DNA from: Thinopyrum elongatum
Lineage: Eukaryota; Streptophyta; Magnoliopsida; Poales; Poaceae
Direction: 5' to 3'
DNA length: 64,000 bases
Assembly: GCA_011799875.1 (NCBI GenBank)
Contig: CM022302.1
Coordinates: 375,552,775-375,616,774, forward strand
Shown here: positions 42,510 to 55,300 of the stretch, piece after piece
Layout of the letters: each line of letters opens with the position of its first letter
How positions within the stretch are numbered: the first letter of the stretch is position 1
Notes under the pieces: generated by a model
The model's input: the letters and a program-made list of their open reading frames with translations, nothing else
Told to the model about the DNA's origin: nothing
The model's database searches: none
Program-made: the position numbers and the translations under genes

Positions 42510-43862
42510 TGATGTCTACTATGCAACCTTTCTTCTTGTAGACGTTGTTGGGCCTCCAAGTGCAAAGTTTTGTAGGACAGTAGCAAATTTCCCTCAAGTG
42601 GATGACCTAAGGTTTATCAATCCGTGGGAGGCGTAGGATGAAGATGGTCTCTCTCAAACAACACTGCAACCAAATAACAAAGAGTCTCTTGTGTCCCCAA
42701 CACACCCAATACAATGGTAAATTGTATAGGTGCACTAGTTCGGCAAAGAGATGGTGATACAAGTGTAATATGGATAGTAGATATATGTTTTTGTAATCTG
42801 AAAATATAAAAACAGCAAGGTAACGAGTAACAAAAGTGAGCGAAAACGGTATTGCAATGCTTGAAAACAAGGCCTAGGGTTCATACTTTCACTAGTGCAA
42901 ATTCTCTCAACAATGATAACATAATTGGATCACATAACAATCCCTCAACGTGCAACAAAGAATCACTCCAAAGTTTCTATTGGAGAACGTAGGACGAAAA
43001 CGTGCATCAACCCCTATGCATAGATTACCCCAATGTCACCTCGGAAATCCGCAAGTTGAGTGCCAAAACATACATCAAGTGAATCAATAGAACATCCCAT
43101 TGTCACCACAGATATCCCATCGCCAGACATACATCAAGTGTTCTCAAATCCAATACTCAATCCAACATAACGAAACCTCAAAGAGCAAGACTCAATTCAT
43201 CACAACAAGAGATAGAGAGGGAAGAAACACCATATGATCCAACTATAATAATAAAGCTCGCGGTACTTCAAGATCGTGCCAAATCAAGAACACGAGAGAG
43301 AGAGGTCAAACACATAGCTACTGGTACATACCCTCAGCCCCGAGGGTAAACTACTCCCTCCTCGTCATGGAGACCGCTGGGATGATGAAGATGGCCACCG
43401 GTGATGGTTTTCCCCTCCGGCAGGGTGCCGGAACGGGCTCTCGATTGGTTTTTTGTGGCTACCGAGGCTTGCGGTGGCGGAACTTCCAATCTAGGTTTCT
43501 TTTCGGGGGTTTCTGTATTTATGGAGTTTTTGGCGTCGGTCTCACGTCAGGGGGGTCCACGAGGCAGCGGCAAGCCAGGGGTGCGCCCTAGGGGGGGCAC
43601 CCCCACCCTTGTGGTTGCCTCGGGACTCTTCTCCGGTATCTTTTCGCTCCAGTATTTTTTATATTTTCCAAAAATATTCTCCGTAAATTTTCAGCTCATT
43701 CCGAGAACTTTTATTTCTGCAGAAAAAACGACACCATGATAGTTCTGCTGAAAATAGCGTCAGTCCAGGTTAGTTCTAATAAAATCATACCAAAACCATA
43801 TAAAATTGTTGTAAACATGGCATGAATACTTCATAAATTATAGATACGTTGGAGATGTATCA
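42510..43862 (-). repeat. 3' LTR of the Athila-like element
   Basis: Plus orientation starts TGATGTCTACTATGC and ends GGAGATGTATCA. TATA (minus strand ATAAATACAG) near 43514-43524. The CCCTAGGGGGGG stretch near 43590 forms part of the GC-rich middle. Confidence 0.92.
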
Positions 43863-43880
43863 ACATCCCCAAGCTTAATT
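43863..43880 (-). other. Polypurine tract of the Athila-like element
   Basis: On the minus strand TTAAGCTTGGGGATGT immediately precedes the 3' LTR. The same motif recurs five more times inside the element (see the finding). Confidence 0.75.
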
Positions 43881-45289
43881 CCTGCTCGTCCTCGAGTAGG
43901 TAAATGATAAAAGAAATAATTTATGAAGTGTGAATGCTAGAAAGTGCACAAGTTTGATCAATGATAATTTCAATCACTTTTTCTAGCATCATTACATATC
44001 ATAACTGTAGCTCATCTCAAAACTTCTCATGATCAAGTAACAAGCTATTCACATGTTAAAGCATAGACCATAAACTTTCTTGAAAACTAACAAACTATGT
44101 TCTCAGTCATCAAACAATTGCAATTCATCTTATTTTTAGGAAGGGTCTATGTAAGAGCTTTGATTTAGCAAATTCCACATACTCAACTATCATATCGTCT
44201 TCCATGATTGCTACCACTCAAAGCATATTTTTAGAACAAATAGCATCCATCGAACACAGAGAAAGATAGGGGCTTAGTGTTTCGCCTCCCAACTTATTTA
44301 TCATATAGATAATTGTCTACAATAATAATTCATGATCAAATATATTTGAATGGCCATATATGCTTGGATCTTTCCCCACCACATGGTACTTGCCAACTAG
44401 AGAATAATTGAGGTTGAAATGAGAAGGAATACTATTGACACTTGCATAAAAGTAAAAGATAGGTCCTTCGCAGAGGGAAGCAGAGGTTGTCATGCACTTT
44501 TTATTTTTGGATGTGCAAACCCTTAATGCAAAGGAACGCCACGTTGTATTGCCCTTTGTGATAGCAACCTTTATTATGCAGTCCGTCGCTTTTATTTCTT
44601 TACCATCACAAGTTCGTACAACGCTTACTTTCCCTTACAATAAAAGATCATACATATTTAGGAGCAATTTTTATTGCTTTTTTGCACCGGTGACAAGTTA
44701 CTTGAAGGGTCTTGTTCAATCCATAGGTAGATATGGTGGACACTTATGGCAAGAAACCGGGTTTAAGGATTTTGGATGCACAAGCAGTATTCCCGCTTAG
44801 TACAGAAATTTTGGCTAGCAAAAGATTCTAAAAGGCAAGCACCACATGTTGGAGGATCCATAACAATATAACTTCTATACAAATATACCCAAGCATAACT
44901 CATTACGTTGTCTTCCTTGTCCAACTTCAACTAATTTGCTCAAGTTTGAAAATAATAATGGGGCTCACAATCATAGAAGATGTCCAAGATAGTATATTTG
45001 TATGTGAAATCTCTCTTCCTTCAATATTCTTTCATGAATTGTTCAAGTGACCAATGCTATGTTTGCTAACTTTCAATAAATTTACCACCTATACTTCTTT
45101 ATATGTGAAGTCATTACTCCCCATGGGATAAGCATATGAAACATATATAATTTCAGATTTGTGATATTCAATTCATTCAACCATTTACTCATAGGATATA
45201 AGTGAAGCACATGAGTAAATGACAAACTACTTCAAAAAGATATAAGTGAAGATCAATGAGTATTCAAATAATTAGGTAGCTATGTGAAG
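43881..45289 (-). other. Internal non-coding DNA of the Athila-like element
   Basis: AT-rich, no frame with a recognisable domain on either strand. A CTCGAGGACGAGCAGG block (minus) adjoins the polypurine tract. It probably corresponds to the 3' untranslated spacer of the parent family. Confidence 0.6.
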
Positions 45290-46830
45290 ACTCTCTCTCA
45301 TAAAGAAAATTTAGATCTTAAGTATTTTATTCAAAAAGCAAGCAAAACAAAATAAAATGACATTCAAAGGATAGCACATAGCATGTGAAGAAGCAAAAAC
45401 TTAGTCTCAACCGATACTAACCGATCATTGTTGAAGAAGAAAGGTGGGATGGCAACCGGGGCATCCCCAAGCTTAGATGCTTGAGACTTATTGAAATATT
45501 AGGGATGTCTTGGGCATCCCCAAGCTTGAGCTTTTGTGTCTCCTTAATTCCTTTTATATCACGGTTTCCCTAAATCTTAAAAACTTCATCCACACAAACC
45601 TCAACAAGAACTCGTGAGATAAGTTAGTATAAATCAAATGCAAAAACTTATCATTCTCTACTGTAGAAAATCACTAAAATTATTATTTAACATTGCATAT
45701 TAAATGCCTATGCATATTTAATACTCCTATCCTCAAATAGAATCATTAAACAAGTAAACATTTGCAAACAATGCAAACATAACAGCAATCTGTTAAACAG
45801 GACAGTCTGTAAAGAGTGCAATTGTACTCATAATTCCCTAACTCCAAAAATTCTGAAAAATTACCAAACTGTAGTAAATTTATTGTTACTCATTGTGTAA
45901 AAAATTCAAGATTGTATCATGTTCTTACTTTCCAGAAGAATTAAGACAACAATAGAAAACTTTCTGTTTTCAAAACAGCAACATATAGACTTGCAAAATA
46001 AGCATGGTAAAGGCTATACTTGACACTTCTATTGAAATAAAAGATGCAAAACATTACTATAAATAACATCAAGCAAATACTAATAAAATAAAATGACTCT
46101 CCAAGCAAAACTCATATCATGTGGCGAATAAAAATATAGCTCCAAGTAAGGTTACCGATAATGTTGGAGACGAAAGAGGGGATGCCTTCCGGGGCATCCC
46201 CAAGCTTAGTTGCTTGGGTATTCCTTGAATATTACCTTGGGGTTCCTTGGGCATTCCCAAGCTTAGGGTCTTGTCACTCCGTATTCTTCTAATATCGATA
46301 TCTCACCCAAAACTTGAAAACTTCAATCACACAAAACTTAACGGAACTTCGTGAGATGGGTTAGTATGATAAAACAAATCATTCACTTTGGTACTGTCAA
46401 AACAAGATTCATAATTTTTCTCTCATGATGCATACTGTACCCTATCAATTGTACAATTTATATTGAGCAATATAAGCCATAGAAACTAGAAAACAAGCAA
46501 ACTATGCATTGAAAACAGAATCTGTCAAAAACAGAACAGTCTGTAAAGATCTGAATTAAGGTCATACTTATGTAACTCCAAAAATTCTGAAAAATTAGGA
46601 CAACGTAGACAATTCGTATATCGATCCTCTGTAAACAATTCAGAGTTTTTCCACGTTCCAGTGAATTTTATGTTACTGGACGCAAAGGTTTCTGTTTTTG
46701 CATAAAATCAAGTCAACTATCATCCACACTATCCCAAAGGCTTTACTTGGCACTTTATTCAAACAAAAGCTATATAAAACATGATTAACACAGTATCTTA
46801 ATCATGTGAACACACAAAAACAGTAGGGAT
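45290..46830 (-). repeat. Two direct repeats of about 730 bp
   Basis: Blocks repeat in the same order with an offset near 733: GGGGCATCCCCAAGCTTAG (45458 and 46191), CGTGAGAT(A/G)(A/G)GTTAGTAT, ACTCCAAAAATTCTGAAAAATTA and GACAGTCTGTAAAGA-like blocks. Divergence is clear, so the duplication predates this insertion and belongs to the family. Confidence 0.85.
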
Positions 46831-46894
46831 AAATATTAGGTTGTCTCTCTACAAGCGCTTTTCTTTAATGCCTTTCTAGTTAGGCATGATGATT

Positions 46895-47237
46895 TCAATG
46901 ATGCTCACATAAAAGATGAGAATTGAAACATAATGGGAGCATAATGAAGCGTATGACTAGCACATTTAAGTCTAACCCACTTCCTATGCATAGGTATTTG
47001 TGAGCAAAGAATTTATGGGAACAAGAATCAACTAGCATAGGAAGGCAAAACAAGCAAAACTTCAAGATTTTCAACACATAGAGAGGAAACTTGATATTAT
47101 TGCAATATCTACAAGCATGTGTTCCCCCCTCATAGTAATTTTCAGTAGCATCATGAATGAATTCAACAATATAACTATCACATAAAGCATTCTTTTCATG
47201 ATCCACAAGCATAGAAATTTTATTACTCTCCACTTAA
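46895..47237 (-). pseudogene. Athila-like element ORF, C-terminal part
   Basis: Downstream part of the element's only ORF, cut off by the CACTA insertion at 47238. The frame reads VESNKISMLVDHEKNALC, CDSYIVEFIHDATENYY and a Cys-rich, hydrophobic end with LKFCLFCLPMLVDSC. The frame aligns across the junction with the part at 57461-58095. No enzyme motif was recognised. Confidence 0.75.
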
Positions 47238-47263
47238 CACTACTAGGGAAAACCTTATACACA

Positions 47264-47850
47264 GAGGTATAGCAGTAGCGCTGGTCAGAACAAAGCGCTA
47301 CTGGTACTTACCCATAGCGCGTGTCAACAAAGTGCGCTACAGCTATGGTTGTAGTAGTAGCGCGTCTGCAGGTAAAAGCGCTACTACTATAATTCCCACA
47401 CTGTTGCCGGATGGCTAGGAATAGTAGTAGCGATCCTGCAGAAAGCACCTTACCGCTAAGTGCCTTGTAGTAGCGTGTTTTCGTTGCAGAGCGCTACTGC
47501 TAAAAAAAAGAAAATAAAATGAAAAATAAATACAAAAGTAAATGAAAATGAAAGAAGTAGAAAAAGGAGAAATTAAAAAAAGAAAATGTAAAGAAAAACA
47601 AAAGAAAAAGAAAAATAAAGGAGAAAGGCATAGCAGTAGCGCTTGTTCTCACAAAGCGCTATAGCTACTCTAGCAGTAGCACATTTTAAATGCACGCGCT
47701 ATAGCTACGTTCCTTAGATAAAAGAAAAAGAAAAAGGAAAATAAATAACTACTTCCTATAGCAGTAGCGCGTTTTGGTAGAAAGTGCTATAGCTAACTTA
47801 GCTATAGCGCTTTTTGCCTACCCGCGCTACTGCTATTTTGACTTAACCCC
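47264..47850. repeat. 5' subterminal repeats of the CACTA element
   Basis: Repeated AGTAGCGC/GCGCTACT motifs in both orientations (about 15 sites) with an A-rich interruption at 47500-47625. These are the presumed transposase-binding repeats. Confidence 0.9.
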
Positions 47851-49112
47851 GCGGGCTCAAAATTTTGCTAAGTCCTTCTCCCTCTCCCCCTGTCCCCCAA
47901 CTCCTCTGTCACCGCCGTTGATCGCCCTGCCCGAGCACGCCCTCGATGCCGGCCGTCGCCCGAGCCCGCCCTCGACCTCACCGTCGCCGCCCGAGGCCGC
48001 CCTCGACCTCACCGCCGCCACCCGAGCCCGCCCTAGACCGCAGCCTGAGCCCGAGCCCGCCCTCACCGCTGACTGTAAGCCTCTCCCTCTCCTCTCCCCT
48101 GCCCTCCTCTCTCTCTCTCTCTGCTAGGGCAAATTTCATATGTTGCTGTTGTGATGATGTTCATATGAACCCTAGGTGTTCATACGAACCCTAGATTTGT
48201 TTAGGACAGTAGGAATTTTTTTAGCATTTAGGAAAAAAATTAGCTAGGGCAAATTTTTATGAAAATGCCTAAACAGTAATTCCATTTAGCTTTAAATTAA
48301 CATAGGGTATATAAATAATAGTAGCATTTAGCTTTAAATTAATAGAGGCTATAAACAAAAAAAGTAGCATTTAGCTATAAAAAATTATTTGGAATATTTG
48401 AATTATTTGGACTATGGACCTGAATCTGGTCCAAATTTCATTCAAATGAAATTTGAATTATTTGGACTATGGACCTGAATATTTTTGAAGAAATTGGGTG
48501 TAGGTACTAAGGTCTTGCTGTGGAAATTTTGGTGAGGTCAGAAGGGTTAGAGAAAATGGAGTTCCTTTGCAATTTCTAATAAGGTCAAGTATTGTTGGAA
48601 TATTTGCTCTAAAACTATTTCGATGAAAAGAAAATAATGTGTGTGTGTGAGAGAGAGGAATAGCTAGAACAGAATTTGGGTTCTGTCCTAGGCAGAGAAG
48701 TGTTTAGTGAGGTCATTTTGCAAAGGTTTTTGGTTTTTGAAAAGACCACTATTTTTCAAGGAAAAGAATTTAGGCAAGTTTTATTTTAAAGATGATCCCT
48801 TCCTAGACTTTTAGCTTTAAACAAAAAACAAAAGCATTTAGCTATAAATAAAAAAACAGTAGCTATGGCATTTAGCAATAAACAAAAAACTGAATTATTT
48901 TTCTTTTCAAAAACTTGGTTAAAGTAATTGTTGCTATATAAACGAAAAACAAGATTGATGTTATATGATATATGTCATTGATGTTCATTTGCATATTCCA
49001 TTATTGTTGATTATATCTTTTCATTGAAGTGGTCATGTTATATCTTTTCATTGAAGTGGTTCGATTGTGCCCAAGTGGCCTTTTGTTGTTTGCAGAGAAT
49101 GAAGCTGAGTGT
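47851..49112 (+). other. CACTA 5' leader region and candidate intron
   Basis: A CT- and GC-rich stretch (47870-48125) resembles a transcribed leader. AT-rich DNA follows, with repeats of AGCATTTAGCTATAAA (48300-48880) and a duplicated ATATCTTTTCATTGAAGTGG (49013 and 49040). The TTTGCAG at 49090-49094 is a possible acceptor. No coding sequence seen. Confidence 0.5.
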
Positions 49113-49304
49113 CCTATGTTTTGCCGGAATGTTGATTCATTTCCGTTCCGGCAAATTTCAGGTGCTCGATTTGTCCACTTTGTAGGAAAGGTCATGCCAA
49201 AAAATTTCATGAATTTCGGCATGACTTGTGCTACAAACTAGGACATATCGAGTGCCCGGGATTTGCCGCACCGGGAATGAATCAACATTCCTGCAAAACA
49301 TAGG
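49113..49304 (+). ncRNA. Long foldback hairpin in CACTA leader (candidate small-RNA precursor)
   Basis: Two arms of about 87 bases pair with each other: 49113-49198 and 49217-49304. The outer 12 bases (CCTATGTTTTGC) and an inner block of 16 (GGAATGTTGATTCATT) match perfectly; in all about 14 mismatches or bulges. The loop is short and itself palindromic (AAATTTCATGAATTT). It lies between a possible acceptor (49094) and the start codon at 49373, so it would be in the transcript leader. Whether it is processed is unknown. Confidence 0.7.
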
Positions 49305-49372
49305 CCTTTTTTTATGTCATTATTCATTTTATTAGGTCTAGAATTAATTGACTAGATTTAATCGTAGGAAAC

Positions 49373-52300
49373 ATGGCTAGCAACGATGAAGGACAGGGTT
49401 CTGGTGATTGCAACGTCTACGAGGCGGCAGACGCCTATGTGAACCTTCTCGAGGAGCAACGGTTGTTGCAGTGCCCACCTGTCACATCCAAGACTGAGAC
49501 CGGCGCCGAGACCGGTGCTGAGACCGACACCGGTGTCGAGACCAGCGCCGAGACTGGCGAAGCCGGTATAGAACCGAAACCGAAGAGGATACGGCGCCCA
49601 AAGCAGCTCAACACTACTAGACTGGTGGTCACGGAGGTGGACTCCGGCAATTTTGAGCCAAAAGAGCCTGCGGAAGCGCCAATCAAATAGGCTGCATCCT
49701 ATGGGCAACCGCCACCATCAATGATGAGAAACTAAAGAAGATACCAAATATGGAGCACTCCCTCCTAAGGAAGCTGCACCAGGTATTCTTGTTCCCGGGC
49801 CGGGATGTGGCGCCCTCGACTCAATCGTACACTAATCATACACGCAAATGTGTACGATCAAGCACAGGGACTCGCGGGAAGATATCACAACACAACTCTA
49901 ACACAATTTAAACGGAGATCCACAATATTACAGACCAGGGATCCGAAGATCCGAATACATAAGTCAGTCATACAAATATTATCTGAGTACAGACATAGTT
50001 AGACAAGTTTTGCCTTAAGAAGGCTAGCACAAACAGCGACACTAGATCGAAAGGCGTTGGCCTCCTGTCTGGGAGCCTCCGATCCTACTCCTGGTCGGCT
50101 GGCTCGATCCAGTAGTACGTGCCCTCTGGACCCTCCTGGTAGTAAGCTCCTGTGGTGGCATCTGGCTCCTGGACTCCATCGTCTGATGTATCATCAAGGT
50201 GGGGTATGGGGAAAAGGGAAAGTAAAGCAACCGTGAGTACTCATCCGAAGTACTCAGCAAGCAAGGATCTATACTACATATGCAACATTATCAATGGAGA
50301 AAAGCTGTATAAGTGGACTGGGCTGTAGAAATGCCAGAATAGAGAGAAGGCTTAATCCTATCGAAGACTAGCATCTTCACACATCTTCTCGAGGCCATCA
50401 TCTTGCAGCAGTAGAAGAGAGTAGAATAGCATTTTATTTAGCAAACATGTTGAAGTACAGCTTAAAGATCCTTCCTCGACTCCCAAGCGAGAAAGCGATC
50501 CCGAAGCTTCAATTAAGTAACAAGTATCCAGTTCAAGTAGTAGATCGGAATACACAAACTGAGCGTCCTTTACTGTAGGACCGGCTATCGATAGATGATT
50601 CATCCCTGCAGGGGTGCACTATTGTTACCCAACACGCTCGATCAACTCTGGCCGGACACACTTGCTGGGTAATGCCCGTCCTCGGAAGATCAACACGAAG
50701 CAACGCCCTACCTAGGCTCGGCAGAGAGGTCAGCATGCCGGACTAACCTATGCACCCAGAGGTCTTGGGCCATCGCCCTGGGCACCCTGCGCGTTGCGAG
50801 ACTGGCCGGGGTGCAGGCGCGACACTGAACTCGTCAGTGAAGTATCCAGCCCAATCTCAACAATCAGCCCGCACGGTGAATCGTGACGTCAGACGAGCTT
50901 TCGGGAGAAACGTACATCGCAGAGGGTCCCATAACCATTATCCCGCGTGGTGGTAGTGCGTATAGGGCACGTCGACCCACTCAGATCACACACCCAAATC
51001 CAATAGGCTCAATTAGTATCACGCGGAGACAATCAGAGTCTCTGATGCTCCGCCACAATATCACACTCGAGTGCCCTTCCGGCACACTCGACATCATAGA
51101 TCCCCAGCGGGTACCCACCAGGGTGGACCCGCCTGTAACAAAGGTCAAGTAATCGTGTGGTCATAACATCAAGGGGGAACCCGAGGAATCACCCTCGGCG
51201 GATTCCACTCGATGAAATCATCAGGATGAACGTATGAGGCATCACCCTCGAGGTTCACACTGAGGGTTGCACGACAGAGTCGTATCGGAAGTGGAGAAGG
51301 AGGAATCACCCTCGATGACCACGACCGAACAGCTACACTGCAGAGTATTCATCGGGAGTGTGTTTCGAGGTATCACCCTCGGCACTTGATAGTAACTATG
51401 CAGAGTCGTACAACTAAGGGGGTGTGAAGTGAGGTGTCGGTCTCTGGTCGACGATCACGTTGATCGAGTCGTCGATGATCAAGCAGGGGCAACAAGGATA
51501 AGGTGGTGGGGTCACTGATGGTTCACTACCAACCTATACTAAACAGTTCATCATAGGCAGGTAAGGTAACAATGAACAGGTTACAACAGCAGGCTATGCA
51601 TCAGAATAGGAGCATACATTAACAGTAGCAAAATCTAATGCAAGCAGGAGAATAAAATGCGCGATATCTGGATGCTCAAGGGGGGGCTTGCCTGGTTGCT
51701 CTGGCAAGAGAGAGAGATCGTCAACGGGCTGCTCGTCGGTAGTGTAGTCGTACCCAGGTGCAGCGTCGTCGGTCTCGGCGTCTATCGAGAGAGAAGGAGG
51801 GGGAGAGAAACAATAAATTCATGGCAATAATGCAAACAATATGTATGACATGCCTAAATGATATGCCGGGGTGTTCTACTGCCTAACTAAATGATTTAGT
51901 TAATTTAGGAATTTATTCGGATTTATTTAATTAAAGTTGGGCACTATTCATTTATCGAAATTGGTCTAAAAGTTCAATGTTCTTATAGCTAGAGGCATTT
52001 GACAGGAATATGGAGGGCGTATTCGGGTTCGTATCGGAATTCTGAGCAAGTTTCATGTATAAAGTATTTTCATCGGAGTTACGGATTATTTAATATGATT
52101 TTCTAAATTTTTATTAATTTCTGGAATTTAATTATTTATTTAATTAAACATTATCCGAAACAGTGTATGCTGACATCATCATGACGTCAGCAGTCAACCT
52201 GACAGGTGGGGTCCACCTGTCATTGACTGATTAGTTAATTAGTGATTAACTAATTAATTACTATTTAACTAAACTAACTAACTAATTAGTTAACCTAATC

Positions 52301-55300
52301 AGAGTTAATTAACCTAATTAATTTGCTAATTAATTAATTAATTTTATTAATTCATTTTTATTTCTATTTTTATTTTTTATTTTTTTTCTAAAAACCGTTT
52401 CTGGGCGTGGGCCCCATGTGTCTGTGGCCCAGAGGGGCCTTGCGGGTCGGGGCGCAGGGGCGCGGCGACGGGCAGGCGCCCGAGGGGCGCCTGGCGCGCG
52501 CGCAGTGCAGGCCGGCGCCGAGCTGGCCACGGGGCGGGGCGGAGCCAGCGGCGCAACAAGGCAGCAGAGCGGGAGCAGGGGCGGCGCGGGGCGAGGTGGG
52601 ACGGCAGGGGAGCCTGGCGCGGTTGCGGGCGCGCGTGACGGGGTGGCCGAGGCGCGCGAACGAGCGGGGCAGCGGTCGAGCGCAGGGTCAGAGGCGAGCG
52701 CTGGCGAGCGCGCAGCTGGGGCGGACGGGCGCGGACACGCGACGAGCGAGGCGAGGCGCGCGGCGCTAGGGGCGGGGACAGAGGAGGAGAGGGGGAGCTC
52801 ACGGGCGGTGTAGGGGTTTGCCGGCGAGGCTCGGGGAGGCCGGTTGGGGAGGAGGACGAGGAGGACGGCGGGCGGCGACGGGGACGAGGCGGCGGCGTCG
52901 AGCGCGGCGAGGCGCGGAGGGGCTCGGCTCGATCCAGACGGGGGAGCGAGCGAGTGGGGGGGGGGAACGGGTGTCGGTGTGGGTTAGGGTTCGGCCTGGG
53001 GAGGGTATAGGCCAGGGGGGGAATGGGTCGGCCGGCTGGGCTATGGCCCAGTTGGGCCAGGGGTTTTTTCCTTTTTCTTTTTCGTTTTATTTCTGTTTTG
53101 TTTTCTTTTGTCTTTTTCTTTTCTTTATTCCTATCTTCTGTTTTGTAATTAGTTAGGCCACCTAATGATTTTTGTAAAACATGGCATTTGCTCCAATAAT
53201 TACTAGGCATTATCTGCTACTACCAAAAATTGGTTTGGAGGGAATTGGAGTTCACACAAGTTTTATAATAAACAAAATGTATTAATCCTTGCTGTTTTGG
53301 TAATGTTAGAGCCACCTAAATAATTTATTAATTGTTGGTTACAATTTTAGAATAGTCTCTGGAATATTTGTTATTGATTGAACATTTTAGTTTCTATGTT
53401 GGATAACTTTTATTTTCCACTTTCATTTAAATTTGAATTTGAGTTAGGAGTTGAAATGCAATATGATGCTAGTGATGATTATGCACTATTAAACATGCTG
53501 ACATGCCATTATCAAAAGTGATTACTGTGGCTAATGACATGGGGTGTTACACGGGATGAAATCAAATATACTCGACCATGGCAAGACCCTGCAATGAAGA
53601 AGATAAACAAACGCGCCATGGGCAAGTTTAGCGGCGCATTGTCCGCCTGGAAACTAAGGGTGAAACATCGGATCATGGTCAAAAAGGAACCCTACTCCGA
53701 GATTGTAAAGGATAATCTGACAATTACAGAAGAGCAGTTCGAAATATTCAAGGCGGCTTGCGTTGCTGAAGCTGCCAAAGAAAAGTCGAGGTACATGAAG
53801 GGGCTTCAAGAGAGGAACCTGGGGTGCCACCACCTCGGAAGCAGTGGTTACACGGGGAAGAGGCCATATGGGCCAAGGAGGACGCGGAACGCAAAAGTTT
53901 GGGGATCCCAGACCCCTTGACGGAGTTCACCGTCCCGCAGGAGCGTGACATCATCAGGGCTCGGTACCATTGGGACCCAGTCAACAAGGTTTTTGAAACG
54001 GACGCGGTCACGATGGAGTTCATGAGACTGCTGGTAATTTTTAATTTACCCCCTAATTTTAGCTTCTGATCAATTTGGCTGCACGTTTAGTCACATTTGT
54101 AAACGATCCTTGTTCCTTTTGCAGAAAGAGCAGCACAGGATTGCGGCTGAAAGCGACTCGCCATCTGAGGCGTTGGCGAGGCCCAAGTGGGACACCCCAT
54201 TCAACCGGGCCTTGAACATATTGAAAGGACTCCCGGTGGACACTCGGCCATCGTATGGACGCGTGCACGGCGTCGGAGATGGTGCCACGTGGAAGAAGTA
54301 CTACCGTGAGACCACGGAGGAGAGAAAGGAAAGATGGAGGTTAAATGAAGAAAACATCGACAAGAAGGTTGAGATTGCGGTTGATAAGAAATCAGCTGAG
54401 ATAGTCAAAGCAGCGGTAGCTGCCGCAAGAGAGGAGATGGCAGCTTCGTATAGTGTCTTGGTTCCGGCTATCGTTAGTTGGACCAAGCAAAATCAAGATA
54501 AAGAGGCAGCGGACTTTCCCCTTTCCAACTTCTTCGGAAGCAGCTCGTTTAGCGCACCTGCTCCCGCACCCGCTAGCATCCTGTCCTTCGTCTCTGGCGT
54601 GCTCGGCGGGGCTTCGTCTTTGGCTGAGCTCGACGCCCTCACGGTACCTGTCACACCGGCCCTCTTCAATATATGTATAATCTCCCGTTTCCGTTGCCTT
54701 TCGGATTTCTCACACCACAGACATGTCTTTGTAGGCCGACGTAACCCCGTGCACCATACTGTACACCATCAGTGGCCAGAAGGTGGACGTGGGAAAGGCA
54801 ACGATAGTGAAGCCGAAGGAACAATTGTTCCACAGCCGGCCGATCCCCCCCGACGTCTTCAAGGTTTCCGTGGCCAGTGTCAAAATGGGCCCCAAGAATT
54901 TGGCTCCTCCGGCACTAGGGGGAGATGACGACGAGACCCCGCGGTGGCTTGGCGATTGCAAGAGTTGGGTCCTGTTGTGGCCAAAGAGTCTGCTTCATCT
55001 GGAGGCGGCCGGGTCCACACCCACGACCACGCAGCCTCAGCAAGGTATGAACACCAACACCCCACCTACCCAATTAGTGTCGCCTGTCGTGTCGGGTGAT
55101 AGCGGACGGTGTGACGAAGAGGCTCCATTAGTCGCTGATGACGTCGCCGCCGTCGAAGAAGCAATGCATGATATCGATGCCATCGATGAGGATGACGTTG
55201 ACCCTCTACAATATCTCAATACTGGCGCCTATGACGATGGAGGATTGATGGCTCAGCAGTATGAGTACTCAGGGTTTGAGCGTGATGAGTCAGTGCCTGA

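Noticed and set aside
44492..44800. 102-codon plus-strand frame inside the Athila-like element
   Set aside because: Antisense to element orientation, AT-rich region, no similarity recognised.
52377..53210. 277-codon minus-strand frame, Pro/Arg-rich
   Set aside because: Lies in the GC-rich part of a solo LTR; the opposite strand is also open, as expected from GC content. Not a gene.
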